NCBI RefSeq assembly: GCF_027568575.1
Contig: NZ_JANUVP010000003.1
Length of the DNA stretch: 64,000 nucleotides
Reading direction: 5' to 3' (one strand)
From: Caldifermentibacillus hisashii
GTDB taxonomy: Bacteria > Bacillota > Bacilli > Bacillales > Caldibacillaceae
Positions 49,820 to 59,117 of the stretch are shown here, one piece after another. The position numbers were made by a program, and so were the translations under genes. Within the stretch, counting starts at the first letter, position 1. The number at the start of each line of letters is the position of its first letter. The notes under the pieces were generated by a model. The model saw only the letters and a list, made by a program, of their open reading frames with translations. It was not told the origin of the DNA and did not search any database.

Positions 49820-52549
49820 TTAGTTTTTCGTAACTGCTTTTTTCTGTAGTTTTTCACGTAATACCATTTGCAAAATACCGCCGTGGCGATAGTAATCAAT
49901 TTCAACTTCCGAGTCGAAACGAACAAGTGCTTCAAATTCAATAACATCGCCATTTTCTTTTTTCGCAGTAACTTTTACAAAATCACGTGGTTTGACATGT
50001 TCATCAATATGAACATCAATGATTTCATTTCCAGTTAAACCAAGTGTATCCGCACTTTCACCTTGTTTAAATTGTAATGGTAAAACACCCATCAATACAA
50101 GGTTGGAGCGGTGAATCCGTTCAAAGCTTTGGGCAATAACAGTTTTAATTCCAAGTAAATTCGTACCTTTCGCCGCCCAGTCACGTGATGATCCCATACC
50201 GTAATCATTACCGGCAAGAACAACAAGTCCAACACCTTTTTCTTTATATTTCATGCAAGCATCATAAATTGACATAACTTCACCGGTCGGCCAGTAAGTT
50301 GTATAGCCGCCTTCTGTTCCCAGTGCAATTTGGTTACGGATCCTGATATTTGCAAAAGTTCCGCGCATCATTACTTCATGGTTACCGCGACGAGAACCAT
50401 AAGAGTTGAAATCACGTGGTTCAACACCTTTTTCTCTTAAATATTTTCCGGCTGGTGTATTCATTCCGATTGATCCTGCCGGAGAAATATGGTCAGTTGT
50501 GACAGAATCGCCAAATTTACCAACTACTCTCATACCGGTTAATGGTTTTACTTCATCAGGTTCCGGTTTCAAGTTTTCAAAGAATGGCGGGTTTTGAATA
50601 TATGTTGAATCCGAATCCCAATTGTATAACGGATCATCACTCGTTTCAATGGCATTCCACCGTTCATTATCATCGAAAACATGTTCATATTGTTTGCGGA
50701 ATAATTCCGGTGTAACTGTACGTTTTACATAATCGTTTACCTCATCTGTTGTCGGCCAAATGTCTTTCAAGAAAACATCATTTCCGTCTTTATCTTTACC
50801 GATTGGATCGTTTAGAAGATCGATATCCACTGATCCGGCCAAAGCATAGGCAACAACAAGAGGCGGTGAAGCTAAATAGTTAGCCTTAACTAGTGGATGA
50901 ATTCGTCCTTCAAAGTTACGGTTACCGGATAAAACGGATGTAACTAAAAGGTCTGCATCACTTACAGCTTTTTCAATTTCAGGTAAAAGCGGACCAGAGT
51001 TACCAATACATGTTGTACAACCATAACCGACAAGATTGAAACCGATTTGTTCTAAATAAGGTAATAAGCCGGAATCTCTTAAATAACCGGTAACAACTTT
51101 TGAACCTGGTGCCAAAGACGTTTTAACATATTTCGGTGGCTGTAAACCTTTTTCAACAGCTTTTTTCGCAACAAGTCCGGCGCCTAGCATAACATACGGG
51201 TTCGATGTATTTGTACAGCTCGTAATTGCTGCGATGGCAACAGCACCGGTTTTCATTTTTACATTGGACCCATCGGCGAAAGTAACTGTTGTTTCTTTAT
51301 CTAATTCTTCAGGTTTTAAGCCGAAGCCTTGGTTACCGGCAGGTGCACTAATTGCTGTATGAAATGCTTCTTTCATTTTTGACAATGGAATTAAATCTTG
51401 CGGACGTTTTGGCCCGGAAAGATTTGCTTCAATTGTTGATAAATCAAGCTCAATAACATCGGTATAAACCGGTTCTTCATTTTCCGGTGTAAAGAATAGA
51501 TCATTATTTTGTAAATAAGTTTTTACTAATTCAATATGTTCCTCACTGCGTCCGGTGAGCCGTAAGTATGACAAAGATTCTTCATCAACCGGGAAGAAAC
51601 CGCAAGTAGCCCCGTATTCAGGTGCCATATTGGCAATGGTTGCCCGATCAGCAAGCGGCAATGTTGATACACCCGGTCCGAAGAACTCGACAAACTTCCC
51701 AACTACCCCTTTTTGCCGTAAAATTTGCGTTACTTTTAAAGCTAAATCTGTTGCTGTTGCGCCGTTTGGCAATTGATTTGTCAATTTAACACCAATGACT
51801 TCCGGGATAGGGAAATAAGACGGTTGTCCGAGCATCCCTGCTTCCGCTTCAATACCGCCGACACCCCAACCAAGTACACCAATACCGTTAATCATTGTCG
51901 TATGAGAATCAGTACCTACTAACGTATCAGGGAATGCGATATATTCTCCATCGCCTTCTTCCACAGCATGAACAACATTGGCCAAATATTCCAAATTCAC
52001 TTGGTGAACAATACCTGTGGCCGGTGGTACAGCCCGGTAATTATCAAATGCTTTTTGTGCCCAGCTCAGGAACTGATAACGTTCTGCATTACGCTTAAAT
52101 TCGAGTTCCATATTTAAACGCAATGCATCATTTGTTCCGTACTTATCAACTTGTACTGAATGGTCAATAACTAGATCAACCGGTATTTCCGGATTGATTT
52201 GATCTGGATCACCACCAAGATCTGCCATTGCCTTTCTGAGCGAAGCAAGATCAACTACAGCAGGAACTCCGGTAAAGTCTTGTAAGATTACTCGTGAAGG
52301 TTTGAACGGTACTTCGGCATCCTTCACTTCATCAGAACCCCATTTTGCCAAATGGTCAACGTGTTCCTTTGTAATGACACGTCCATCTACTTGTCGAAGG
52401 ACTGATTCAAGTAATACCCGGATCGAATAAGGTAGACGGGAAATTTTTGCTACCCCTGCATCTTCAATTGATTTCAGACGATAATAATGATATCGTTTTC
52501 CGTTTAGTTGAAAGGATTTCTTTGCATCGTATAGTGCTTTGTTTGACAA
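49820..52549 (-). CDS. acnA: aconitate hydratase
   Basis: About 909 residues, the same length as B. subtilis CitB, to which long stretches read as nearly identical. It isomerises citrate and isocitrate in the TCA cycle with a [4Fe-4S] cluster bound by the Cys of SCTNTSNPY and the two of GCTTCIGN; DSHTTMINGIGVLGWGVGG and GSSRDWAAKGTNLLG are substrate-binding blocks. The TTG start at 52549 lies behind GGGGGGAG; an ATG further up has no site. Apo-aconitase can act as an RNA-binding regulator in this family. Confidence 0.97.
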   Translation of the reverse strand: MSNKALYDAKKSFQLNGKRYHYYRLKSIEDAGVAKISRLPYSIRVLLESVLRQVDGRVITKEHVDHLAKWGSDEVKDAEVPFKPSRVILQDFTGVPAVVDLASLRKAMADLGGDPDQINPEIPVDLVIDHSVQVDKYGTNDALRLNMELEFKRNAERYQFLSWAQKAFDNYRAVPPATGIVHQVNLEYLANVVHAVEEGDGEYIAFPDTLVGTDSHTTMINGIGVLGWGVGGIEAEAGMLGQPSYFPIPEVIGVKLTNQLPNGATATDLALKVTQILRQKGVVGKFVEFFGPGVSTLPLADRATIANMAPEYGATCGFFPVDEESLSYLRLTGRSEEHIELVKTYLQNNDLFFTPENEEPVYTDVIELDLSTIEANLSGPKRPQDLIPLSKMKEAFHTAISAPAGNQGFGLKPEELDKETTVTFADGSNVKMKTGAVAIAAITSCTNTSNPYVMLGAGLVAKKAVEKGLQPPKYVKTSLAPGSKVVTGYLRDSGLLPYLEQIGFNLVGYGCTTCIGNSGPLLPEIEKAVSDADLLVTSVLSGNRNFEGRIHPLVKANYLASPPLVVAYALAGSVDIDLLNDPIGKDKDGNDVFLKDIWPTTDEVNDYVKRTVTPELFRKQYEHVFDDNERWNAIETSDDPLYNWDSDSTYIQNPPFFENLKPEPDEVKPLTGMRVVGKFGDSVTTDHISPAGSIGMNTPAGKYLREKGVEPRDFNSYGSRRGNHEVMMRGTFANIRIRNQIALGTEGGYTTYWPTGEVMSIYDACMKYKEKGVGLVVLAGNDYGMGSSRDWAAKGTNLLGIKTVIAQSFERIHRSNLVLMGVLPLQFKQGESADTLGLTGNEIIDVHIDEHVKPRDFVKVTAKKENGDVIEFEALVRFDSEVEIDYYRHGGILQMVLREKLQKKAVTKN

Positions 52550-52829
52550 AATAACTCCCCCCTTAAAGCAAATAGTAGAAAAGTTAGACATTCGAAGTCC
52601 AATATAACTTTCCTTTTAGTCTATATTAATATAATTTATAAGATAAGTAAATTATGACTATATTATTGTTATACATAATTTTTTCTTATCATTTTACTGA
52701 AATAACCATCAGTAAAAATGAAAACTATTATGTTACGATAATTACCTGCCAACCAGAAAAAATTGCAAAGTGGCTGGAGCCGGACAAAAACCTTCCTATA
52801 GTCAATTTACTATTATTTTTTATAAAGTA

Positions 52830-52861
52830 AAAAAAAGCAATCAAATAATTGATTGCTTTTT
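52830..52861. terminator. terminator of the tRNA gene
   Basis: AAAAAGCAATCAA pairs with TTGATTGCTTTTT over four bases; T-runs on both strands. Confidence 0.9.
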
Positions 52862-52868
52862 ACCTTGA

Positions 52869-52941
52869 TGGGGCATGCAGGGCTCGAACCTGCGACCCGC
52901 TGATTAAGAGTCAGCTGCTCTTCCAACTGAGCTAATACCCC
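52869..52941 (-). tRNA. tRNA-Lys (anticodon CUU)
   Basis: A 73-base cloverleaf on the minus strand: acceptor GGGGTAT with ATGCCCC, D-loop TAGCTCAGTTGGAAGAGC, anticodon stem GCTGA-CTCTTAA-TCAGC, T-arm GCAGG-TTCGAGC-CCTGC, discriminator A. The loop places CTT at 34-36, reading the AAG lysine codon. The 3' CCA is not encoded (TCA follows). A lone tRNA gene with its own terminator. Confidence 0.95.
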
Positions 52942-53045
52942 GTTCTGTTGACAAAGAATATTCTACTGCTTTTAAGAAGACTTGTCAACAGTAAATGTGA
53001 AAAAAACTCAAAAAGGACTATCCCAATGGAATAGTCGCAAAAAGC

Positions 53046-53297
53046 TTATTCTAGATTTTGTTTCATTGTATCAATCTCTGCTTGGTAATTCTCCAGTTGT
53101 TTTCTTTGCGTTTCACTAGCTACTTCATGTGCGTTTTCAAGTTGTTGTTCCGTTTCATCAATTTCCTGCTTCAAACGTTGCAGATAATGCCCGTATTCCG
53201 ATGAAGACGGATCAAGCTGTTGATAAATATCTCTAGCTTGTTCCATTCCTTGCTCCGCCGCTTGAAACGCCTGTTGTTTATTTTTATGGTAAGGCAT
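53046..53297 (-). CDS. small coiled-coil protein, possibly DUF2524/YtzC-like
   Basis: An 83-residue Glu/Gln-rich helical protein (KQQAFQAAEQGMEQARDIYQ, LQRLKQEIDETEQQLENAHE, ending IDTMKQNLE) with ATG behind AGGGGTGATATT. The three-helix heptad pattern and the QRKQLENYQAEI stretch loosely resemble YtzC-type proteins. It is transcribed away from sspP. Function unknown; the spore-gene setting suggests, but does not prove, expression in sporulation. Confidence 0.65.
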   Translation of the reverse strand: MPYHKNKQQAFQAAEQGMEQARDIYQQLDPSSSEYGHYLQRLKQEIDETEQQLENAHEVASETQRKQLENYQAEIDTMKQNLE

Positions 53298-53410
53298 AAT
53301 ATCACCCCTTTTTTATCGTGCTCATTAGGAAAAATTTTATTCGATTATCTTTCATTCTTTATGAACATGCTATACTCAAAGGTCCCCTAAAATTGTAAGG
53401 AGGGAAAACA

Positions 53411-53557
53411 ATGAATAAAAATGATGGTTCAGACGTACGGAAAAATGCCAGAAAAGGTGATGGTAATGGAACACAGCCCGAACCGTTAAGTGGGTCAAAA
53501 AAGGTAAAAAACCAAAATCATTCAAGAAAAAATAATAATCCGGGGCATGGGATGTAA
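53411..53557 (+). CDS. sspP: small acid-soluble spore protein P
   Basis: A 48-residue frame behind AAGGAGGG: MNKNDGSDVRKNARKGDGNG, then TQPEPLSGSKKVKNQNHSRK and NNPGHGM. The QPEPLSGSKKVKNxNHxR block identifies SspP. In B. subtilis sspO-sspP precede citB; here sspO is not seen beside it and the tRNA and coiled-coil gene lie between. Confidence 0.92.
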   Translation: MNKNDGSDVRKNARKGDGNGTQPEPLSGSKKVKNQNHSRKNNNPGHGM

Positions 53558-53695
53558 TTTGTTGTAGTCTTCAATATCAAATATATAAAATTCAAATAAT
53601 TTAACGAATTTTTTATGTCACTAAATAATAAGTGATACGTAAAATAAAGGTAATACGATATATTTTCATATAGCTCAAATTTGGGGGGACCTAAA

Positions 53696-54061
53696 ATGAA
53701 TGGGAAAGATGAAAACGCCCCATTTGATTCCAAATTAATTGAAAACTGGTTTGAACAGTTTTTTCTTGATCCACTTACAACTTACTTGGATGAAACAGTA
53801 TTTCGTATTGACTTATTCGAAACTGAAAATGAATTTATTGTTGAGGCACTTTTACCGTCTTGTCAAAAGGAAAATATCCATGTTGCTGTTAACGGACAAG
53901 AACTTTCCATAAAAGTAAAGGATCACAAGAAAAATCATCCTCATTCCCACAATTATAAAATACGAACGGTTACGTTTCCCATGTCGATTGATGAACTCAA
54001 GATAGATACACGGTTTGAACATGATATACTTGAAATAAAATTATACAAAAAAGATAAATAA
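53696..54061 (+). CDS. Hsp20/alpha-crystallin family protein
   Basis: A 121-residue small heat-shock-type protein. From about residue 40 it shows the alpha-crystallin domain: FRIDLFETENEFIVEALLPS, ENIHVAVNGQELSIKVK and the end HDILEIKLYKK, with TVTFPMSIDELKI before it. The classic C-terminal IxI tail is absent, as in spore coat CotP/CotM-like members, so it may be a coat component; near sspP this is plausible but not shown. ATG 53696 behind GGGGGG. Confidence 0.82.
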   Translation: MNGKDENAPFDSKLIENWFEQFFLDPLTTYLDETVFRIDLFETENEFIVEALLPSCQKENIHVAVNGQELSIKVKDHKKNHPHSHNYKIRTVTFPMSIDELKIDTRFEHDILEIKLYKKDK

Positions 54062-54070
54062 TAAAAATAT

Positions 54071-54109
54071 GAGGCATCACGGCAGGTTCGCCTTGATGTC
54101 ATTTTTTTA
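54071..54109 (+). terminator. terminator of the Hsp20 gene
   Basis: GGCATCACGGC pairs with GCCTTGATGTC (G-U allowed), followed by ATTTTTTT. Confidence 0.8.
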
Positions 54110-54180
54110 GTGACTGGAAATTCTCACCAATTTGGAGTAAAATTGTCAAAAATAGCAAAAATCATATGGAGGAATTTTAA

Positions 54181-55554
54181 ATGGCACAATCATTCCAACA
54201 ATATTTAGAAACTCATCAAAGCGAAAACTTGGAGCAATTAAAAGAATTTTTAAAAATCCCCAGCATCAGTGCCTTATCTGAACATAAAGGAGATGTCCTT
54301 AAAGCAGCAGAATGGCTCCGTGATGAACTGACAAGAATTGGTCTCGAACATGTTCAAGTGCTGGAGACAAAAGGTAATCCTGTTGTATATGGAGATTGGC
54401 TTCATGCCGAAAATAAACCGACCGTGCTTATTTATGGTCATTATGATGTCCAACCGGTTGACCCGTTAAACTTATGGGAAACACCTCCATTTGACCCGGA
54501 AGTCCGTGACGGAAAAATATATGCCCGTGGTGCCAGCGATGATAAAGGACAAGTATTTATGCATATTAAAGCACTTGAGGCGCTATTTCAAACGGACGGA
54601 AAACTTCCTGTTAATGTAAAAATCATTTTCGAAGGTGAAGAAGAAATTGGCAGCCCGAACTTACCGATTTTCTTACAAAGCCATAAAGAAATGCTGCAAG
54701 CGGATGTGTTGGTCATTTCTGATACGGATATGCTTGATAAAGGTAAACCGTCGATTTGTTATGGTCTGCGGGGCTTAACCGGTTTGCAAATTGATGTCAA
54801 AGGGGCTAATAGTGATCTTCATTCCGGCAGTTTCGGCGGCGGAGTGCAAAATCCAGCCCATGCCCTTGTTGAAATTCTTGCTTCTTTTCATGACAGTGAA
54901 GGTCGAATTTTAGTAGAGGGATTTTACGATAAAGTTGAGGAAATTACTGAAGAAGAAAAGAAGGCAATTGCTCAAGTCCCTTCTGATGATGAAAAAATTC
55001 GTCAAGAACTTGGTGTACCGGAACTGTTTGGCGAACCCGGTTATAGCTTCTATGAACGAACTTCTTATCGTCCAACCTTGGAAATTAACGGCATGTATAG
55101 CGGCTTTCAAGGTGAGGGCATTAAAACGGTATTACCTAATACGGCAACTGCAAAAATTACTTGCCGACTCGTTCCAAATCAAGATCCTGCAGAAATTTTT
55201 CAATTATTAGTAAAACATATTGAAAATCATAAACCTAAAGGGGTTACCGTTCAAATCACTCCATTTGACCAAGGTTCACCTTTCTTAACACCATTTGATC
55301 ACCCGGCTATCCAATCTGCCGGACGTGCTTGTGAAAAAGTTTACGGGACAAAAGTGGCTTACACAAGAAGTGGTGGCTCAATTCCGATTGTTGCCGATTT
55401 TAATGAAACATTAAATATTCCGGTTGTTTTGCTTGGATTTGCCTTGGCCAGTGAAAACTTTCATGCACCCAATGAACATTTTCATTTAGAAAACTTTTAT
55501 AAAGGGATGGAGACACTGTGCCATTATTGGTATGATCTGGCGGAATCCTTATAA
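54181..55554 (+). CDS. M20 family dipeptidase
   Basis: A 457-residue metallopeptidase. Metal ligands can be placed in YGHYDVQPV near 82 (His), ARGASDDKGQ near 118 (bridging Asp), EGEEEIGSPN near 150 (general-base Glu and ligand Glu), VISDTDM near 177 (Asp) and ENFHAPNEHF near 430 (His). A lid/dimerisation domain with LHSGSFGGGVQNP near 218 is inserted. This is the carnosinase-like CNDP dipeptidase subgroup; physiological peptides unknown. ATG behind TGGAGGA. Confidence 0.92.
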   Translation: MAQSFQQYLETHQSENLEQLKEFLKIPSISALSEHKGDVLKAAEWLRDELTRIGLEHVQVLETKGNPVVYGDWLHAENKPTVLIYGHYDVQPVDPLNLWETPPFDPEVRDGKIYARGASDDKGQVFMHIKALEALFQTDGKLPVNVKIIFEGEEEIGSPNLPIFLQSHKEMLQADVLVISDTDMLDKGKPSICYGLRGLTGLQIDVKGANSDLHSGSFGGGVQNPAHALVEILASFHDSEGRILVEGFYDKVEEITEEEKKAIAQVPSDDEKIRQELGVPELFGEPGYSFYERTSYRPTLEINGMYSGFQGEGIKTVLPNTATAKITCRLVPNQDPAEIFQLLVKHIENHKPKGVTVQITPFDQGSPFLTPFDHPAIQSAGRACEKVYGTKVAYTRSGGSIPIVADFNETLNIPVVLLGFALASENFHAPNEHFHLENFYKGMETLCHYWYDLAESL

Positions 55555-55589
55555 GAAACGTTTGACTTTTATTAATTCAGTTAGGTTTC

Positions 55590-55639
55590 GAGTATTAGGG
55601 AAGTTCCAAGTGCCTGGAGCAGCCCTAATACTCATTTTG
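55590..55639. terminator. bidirectional terminator
   Basis: GAGTATTAGGG pairs with CCCTAATACTC over a 26-base loop, followed by ATTTTGC; between converging genes. Confidence 0.75.
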
Positions 55640-55640
55640 C

Positions 55641-55937
55641 TTACTCCTTTTCTAGATAGCGGATATAATCATTTAATAAGTCGATTACATATTCTGCCTC
55701 TTCTTCCTTAAATGAGAAGAAATTTGTTTCTTGTACTTCATTCTCATCTTCCTCAAAAATCACACTTCGATAGAGCAAGCCGTCCCCATTCTCGGTATTG
55801 ACACCTAATTTTAAAAGAATAGTAAAATGGTCACCACCGTTCCAGTTTTGTTCAATTTCTAAATGTTTATTATTTGAAATCCACTGAATATTTTCTTCAA
55901 TAACATCAATCTCGCTATAAGGGAATTCGTCTTCCAA
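55641..55937 (-). CDS. acidic hypothetical protein
   Basis: A 98-residue acidic protein starting TTG (weak site GAAGAA). Pattern: DVIEENIQWISNNKHLEIEQ, a Trp-Asn-Gly-Gly turn, strand-rich middle, and EAEYVIDLLNDYIRYLEKE at the end. No recognised family. Its reading frame begins 13 bases after the stop of the next gene upstream, and both are Glu/Asp-rich, so they look like a two-gene operon with a joint, unknown role. Confidence 0.55.
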   Translation of the reverse strand: MEDEFPYSEIDVIEENIQWISNNKHLEIEQNWNGGDHFTILLKLGVNTENGDGLLYRSVIFEEDENEVQETNFFSFKEEEAEYVIDLLNDYIRYLEKE

Positions 55938-55949
55938 TTCTTCATTTTC

Positions 55950-56306
55950 TTAACTGCTTTCCACTTGCTCGTTTTCGTCATCTTCCTCAACATGATCCAA
56001 AAAGTCAAAAAATGCATCATAGATAAAGTCAATGATCTCTTCCAACTCAGTAAAAAGAATTTTTGAATTTAATTCAAAATCCTCATTCCAATAGTAAGAA
56101 TAAAGTTCTTGATTTACCGGATCGAAGTAAATGGTGCAAAATTCAAAAATCTTTGTATCTATCTCTGTATAAAAAGATAGTGACGGGTGTTTTTTCGTCG
56201 TATTCACGGTTAACCGAATTTCGTAGTCATCAAATTTTGCACTCACTTCAGGTAAGCTTATACTGATTGCTTGTTCAATTCGAGACAACCATTCTAAGTT
56301 ACTCAA
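55950..56306 (-). CDS. acidic hypothetical protein
   Basis: A 118-residue protein from TTG 56306, eight bases behind AGAAGGG; an ATG at 56357 in the same frame lacks a clear site. Residues 1-90 have an alternating strand/helix pattern (EWLSRIEQAISISLPEVSAK, DYEIRLTVNTTKKHPSLSFY, EFCTIYFDPVNQEL) and the end is strongly acidic (EEDDENEQVESS). Unrecognised. Operon partner of the gene at 55641. Confidence 0.55.
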   Translation of the reverse strand: MSNLEWLSRIEQAISISLPEVSAKFDDYEIRLTVNTTKKHPSLSFYTEIDTKIFEFCTIYFDPVNQELYSYYWNEDFELNSKILFTELEEIIDFIYDAFFDFLDHVEEDDENEQVESS

Positions 56307-56480
56307 ATAAAATCCCTTCTTGTTTTCTGTACCATTCCTATGAATCCCCATTTTCAACTTTTTTATGTAAAACAGTTCCCATTTTTTAACTTTTTTGAAT
56401 GGATATAAGCGGGCGCTCGGAGCTAGACAATAAAACTGATCCCGAGTTATTTACCTGTATTTTTATACTTTCTTATACTA

Positions 56481-56520
56481 AAATAAAACAGGGGCTGCTC
56501 CTAATTGGATAGCCCCCTTC
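56481..56520 (-). terminator. terminator of thiT
   Basis: On the minus strand AGGGGGCT pairs with AGCCCCT and TTTTATTTT follows. Confidence 0.8.
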
Positions 56521-56530
56521 CTTATTTACT

Positions 56531-57103
56531 TTATTGGTTTCGGCTTACTGTTAAAACTCGTGGAGATGCTGACAAAAGAAACGCCATAACAAACGAACAG
56601 AACAAAAATGAACCCAACCAAGCCGAGCCATTTACGATTAAAGAATATACCCAAGCCGGCTGTCCTTCAGGTGCGTAACTTCCCCAAAAAACGATTCCGG
56701 CAATGTAATGCCATATATATCTAGCAACACTACCGATAAACATAGCGAGAACAGCAAAACCTAAACCGGCCAATTTTTGTCCTTCACGAAATTTCCTTTG
56801 TATTACATTCATAAATAAGCCGGCAAATCCGACACAAGCAAATGCAACAAAATATTCAACAAGAAATTGGAACCAGTGAAGAAAAGTAACATCTCCTGTT
56901 ACTACTTGCAGCAGTCCCCAAAGCAACCCGGATACTACACCATATCGGAATCCCCAACGGAAAGAAACGATAAATACCGGTACCATAGCAAATGACATAC
57001 TAATCCATGGTCCCAATTGAATTGACGGCAACAAATCAATGATCAGTGCCAATGCCGCCATAATGGCAGACTCAATTAATGGTTGTAATTGTTTTGAACG
57101 CAT
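56531..57103 (-). CDS. thiT: thiamine ECF transporter S component
   Basis: A 190-residue membrane protein with six helices. The ThiT signatures are clear: SIQLGPWISMSFAMVPVFIVSFRWGFRYG near 27-55 and GLLWGLLQVVTG near 58, then VGSVARY/WHYIAG-type segments (IGSVARYIWHYIAGIVFWGS near 123). It binds thiamine outside and works with a shared ECF module encoded elsewhere. A TPP riboswitch in the leader (57187-57280) confirms the substrate. Confidence 0.95.
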   Translation of the reverse strand: MRSKQLQPLIESAIMAALALIIDLLPSIQLGPWISMSFAMVPVFIVSFRWGFRYGVVSGLLWGLLQVVTGDVTFLHWFQFLVEYFVAFACVGFAGLFMNVIQRKFREGQKLAGLGFAVLAMFIGSVARYIWHYIAGIVFWGSYAPEGQPAWVYSLIVNGSAWLGSFLFCSFVMAFLLSASPRVLTVSRNQ

Positions 57104-57186
57104 AAAAAAACCTCCTATGTTTTTTTATCAAACGTTCCATAGGAAGCTAAGAAAAGTAGAAAATAAATCCTACCTCTCTTCCACAA

Positions 57187-57280
57187 TCCCTACGCTAGTA
57201 TTAACTAGACAGGTTCAAAGGGTCTGAATAGCTCTCTTTACGATTGCTATTCACTCTCAGCAACAGCTCCCCCTGTGGAA
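57187..57280 (-). ncRNA. TPP riboswitch (THI box)
   Basis: Minus-strand landmarks in order: ACAGGGGGAGCTG, GCTGAGAGTGA, CAGACCCTTTGAACCTG, AGTTAATACTAGCGTAGGGA. These are the conserved thi-box elements including CUGAGA and ACCCUUUGAACCUGAUCUGG-like regions. It lies about 80 bases before thiT, with a T-rich run after it suitable for a terminator or ribosome-site control. Confidence 0.95.
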
Positions 57281-57368
57281 ACGTTGATTTAATTGTCAAA
57301 AATATTATAGTACAAATCTTGGAAAATGGAAAGTTTTTAAAAACAAACATATTCAAAAAGGGAACTTT

Positions 57369-57470
57369 ATTCTTTGGTGGGAATCAATATCCTCACTGAT
57401 TATTTGACCGAACCAATCGGACGTTTTATAGGTTTCCTCGCGCCCGTTTGACTGAAATCTTAATAGGAGT
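57369..57470 (+). repeat. structured repeat family A, copy 6 (degenerate)
   Basis: Recognised by GTGGGAATCAATATCCTCACTG, the core GACCGAACCAATCGGACG and TTTGACTGAAATCTTAATAGG. First stem partly kept (GTGGGAA ... CCTCAC); the later part is eroded. Lies downstream of the htrA terminator region and upstream of the thiT riboswitch. Confidence 0.5.
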
Positions 57471-57481
57471 ACTAATTCCCA

Positions 57482-57521
57482 TAAAAAACGGGAAGGATTC
57501 GTACTACTCCCTCCCGTTTCC
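57482..57521 (-). terminator. terminator of htrA
   Basis: On the minus strand AACGGGAGGG pairs with CCTTCCCGTT and TTTT follows. Confidence 0.8.
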
Positions 57522-57527
57522 CTATCT

Positions 57528-58913
57528 TTAGCTTGAGGTCGTTTCCACCGTTACAGTTTGTTTATTTCCATCTCGGTAAAAATCGATTTTAACGGAATCA
57601 CCCGGTGTTACTTTGCTATATAAATATTTTCTTAATTCGGTAACATTTTTTATTTCATTTCCATCAATGCCAACAATGACATCATTTACTTTCAAACCTG
57701 CTTTAGCAGCCGGTGAGTCCGGTTCAACAGCGGCAACGACGATACCGTTTTCCAAGTTTCCAAACATACTCTGACGATAAAATTGAACAATATTCGATAC
57801 ATCATACATTTGAATACCTAAATATGGCCGTTTAATTTCACCGTTATTAATCAACTCTTCAGCAATTGGAATTACATCATTACTCGGAATCGCAAATCCT
57901 AAACCTTCCACACCGTCCTCAGCAATTTTTAAACTATTAATTCCGATAACTTCCCCATTTGCATTAATCAAAGCACCACCACTATTGCCGGGATTAATGG
58001 CTGCATCCGTTTGAATAGCCGTGATTTCCCATTCCCCTGCGGATGTATTAACTGATATCGAACGTTCGGTAGCACTGACAATCCCTTGGGTTACCGTTCT
58101 TGAAAACTCTTCACCAAGCGGATTTCCAATCGCAATCACCTCATCACCGGTACGCAATTGACTGGAATCTCCAAAACTAGCTACTTCATTAACATATTTT
58201 CCGTCAATTTTCAGAACTGCTAAGTCGGTCAATGCATCGGCACCAACGACTTCTGCTTTTACTTTTTCACCGCTATATAATGATACTTGAATCTCGTTTG
58301 CCCCTTCGATGACATGATTATTTGTAATAATGTAACCATATTTATCATCCTTCTTAAAAATGACACCCGAACCCGATCCGGTTTGAACACTTTCTGATTG
58401 CAAATTAAACTGACTTTGCATTTTTTGAAGATTAATAACACCAACAATGGTCGGTGACATTTCTTCAACGATATCGGCAATGGTTGCTTGATCTGCTTTT
58501 GTAAACGTGCTCGTATACACCGCATCTTTTGAAACCGGTTGAACTACTTTCGCGTCTGATGTCGTATCTCCATCATCATTTCCATTTGCCGGAAATCCAA
58601 AATAAGAAACAAGACCAACTGTTAATACAGAACTTATGATACCAACTAATAAATTTGATCCGATTGTTTTGACATTGAATTTCCTTTTCTTCTTATTTCT
58701 ATCCTCATTCAAATGATCGTTCGGGTCACTGCTTGTATTTGTTGAAGAATGACGAACAGTTTCTTGGGAATTTGCATGTTCCTCGTTTGTTTGTAAATCA
58801 TTCCCATCCGATTGTTTTGTCGTTTTATTCATCGCATTTTGATCAACATTTTGATCGTTATCAATTGGTTTGTCGAAAGATTCATCATGATTTTTGTTTG
58901 TGAAATCTTCCAT
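57528..58913 (-). CDS. htrA: HtrA/DegP-like serine protease
   Basis: A 461-residue membrane-anchored quality-control protease. The N-terminal 80 residues are cytosolic and highly polar, one membrane helix follows (LLVGIISSVLTVGLVSYFG), then a trypsin-like domain with His in TNNHVIEGA, Asp in ALTDLAVLKID and Ser in NPGNSGGAL, and one PDZ domain (GIVVAAVEPDSPAAKAGL). The ATG at 58913 follows GGGGAGG; an in-frame codon 15 residues up lacks a site. In Bacillus such genes are under CssRS secretion stress control; no CssR box was assigned. Confidence 0.94.
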   Translation of the reverse strand: MEDFTNKNHDESFDKPIDNDQNVDQNAMNKTTKQSDGNDLQTNEEHANSQETVRHSSTNTSSDPNDHLNEDRNKKKRKFNVKTIGSNLLVGIISSVLTVGLVSYFGFPANGNDDGDTTSDAKVVQPVSKDAVYTSTFTKADQATIADIVEEMSPTIVGVINLQKMQSQFNLQSESVQTGSGSGVIFKKDDKYGYIITNNHVIEGANEIQVSLYSGEKVKAEVVGADALTDLAVLKIDGKYVNEVASFGDSSQLRTGDEVIAIGNPLGEEFSRTVTQGIVSATERSISVNTSAGEWEITAIQTDAAINPGNSGGALINANGEVIGINSLKIAEDGVEGLGFAIPSNDVIPIAEELINNGEIKRPYLGIQMYDVSNIVQFYRQSMFGNLENGIVVAAVEPDSPAAKAGLKVNDVIVGIDGNEIKNVTELRKYLYSKVTPGDSVKIDFYRDGNKQTVTVETTSS

Positions 58914-59117
58914 GTTTATTAACCTCCCCTCTCTTTTTTCTACAATTATTTTAGACAAAAATTATGAATAAATTATGAATAGAAGTAGAAAAAAAATGAA
59001 AAATGTAACGGAATTTATAAAAAAACACTTACCAAAAATAATTAAATATCATCCAATTCAATCATCTAGGTGAGAAAAATGACCTATAGGATTTGAACGA
59101 TTCATGTTATTATGATT

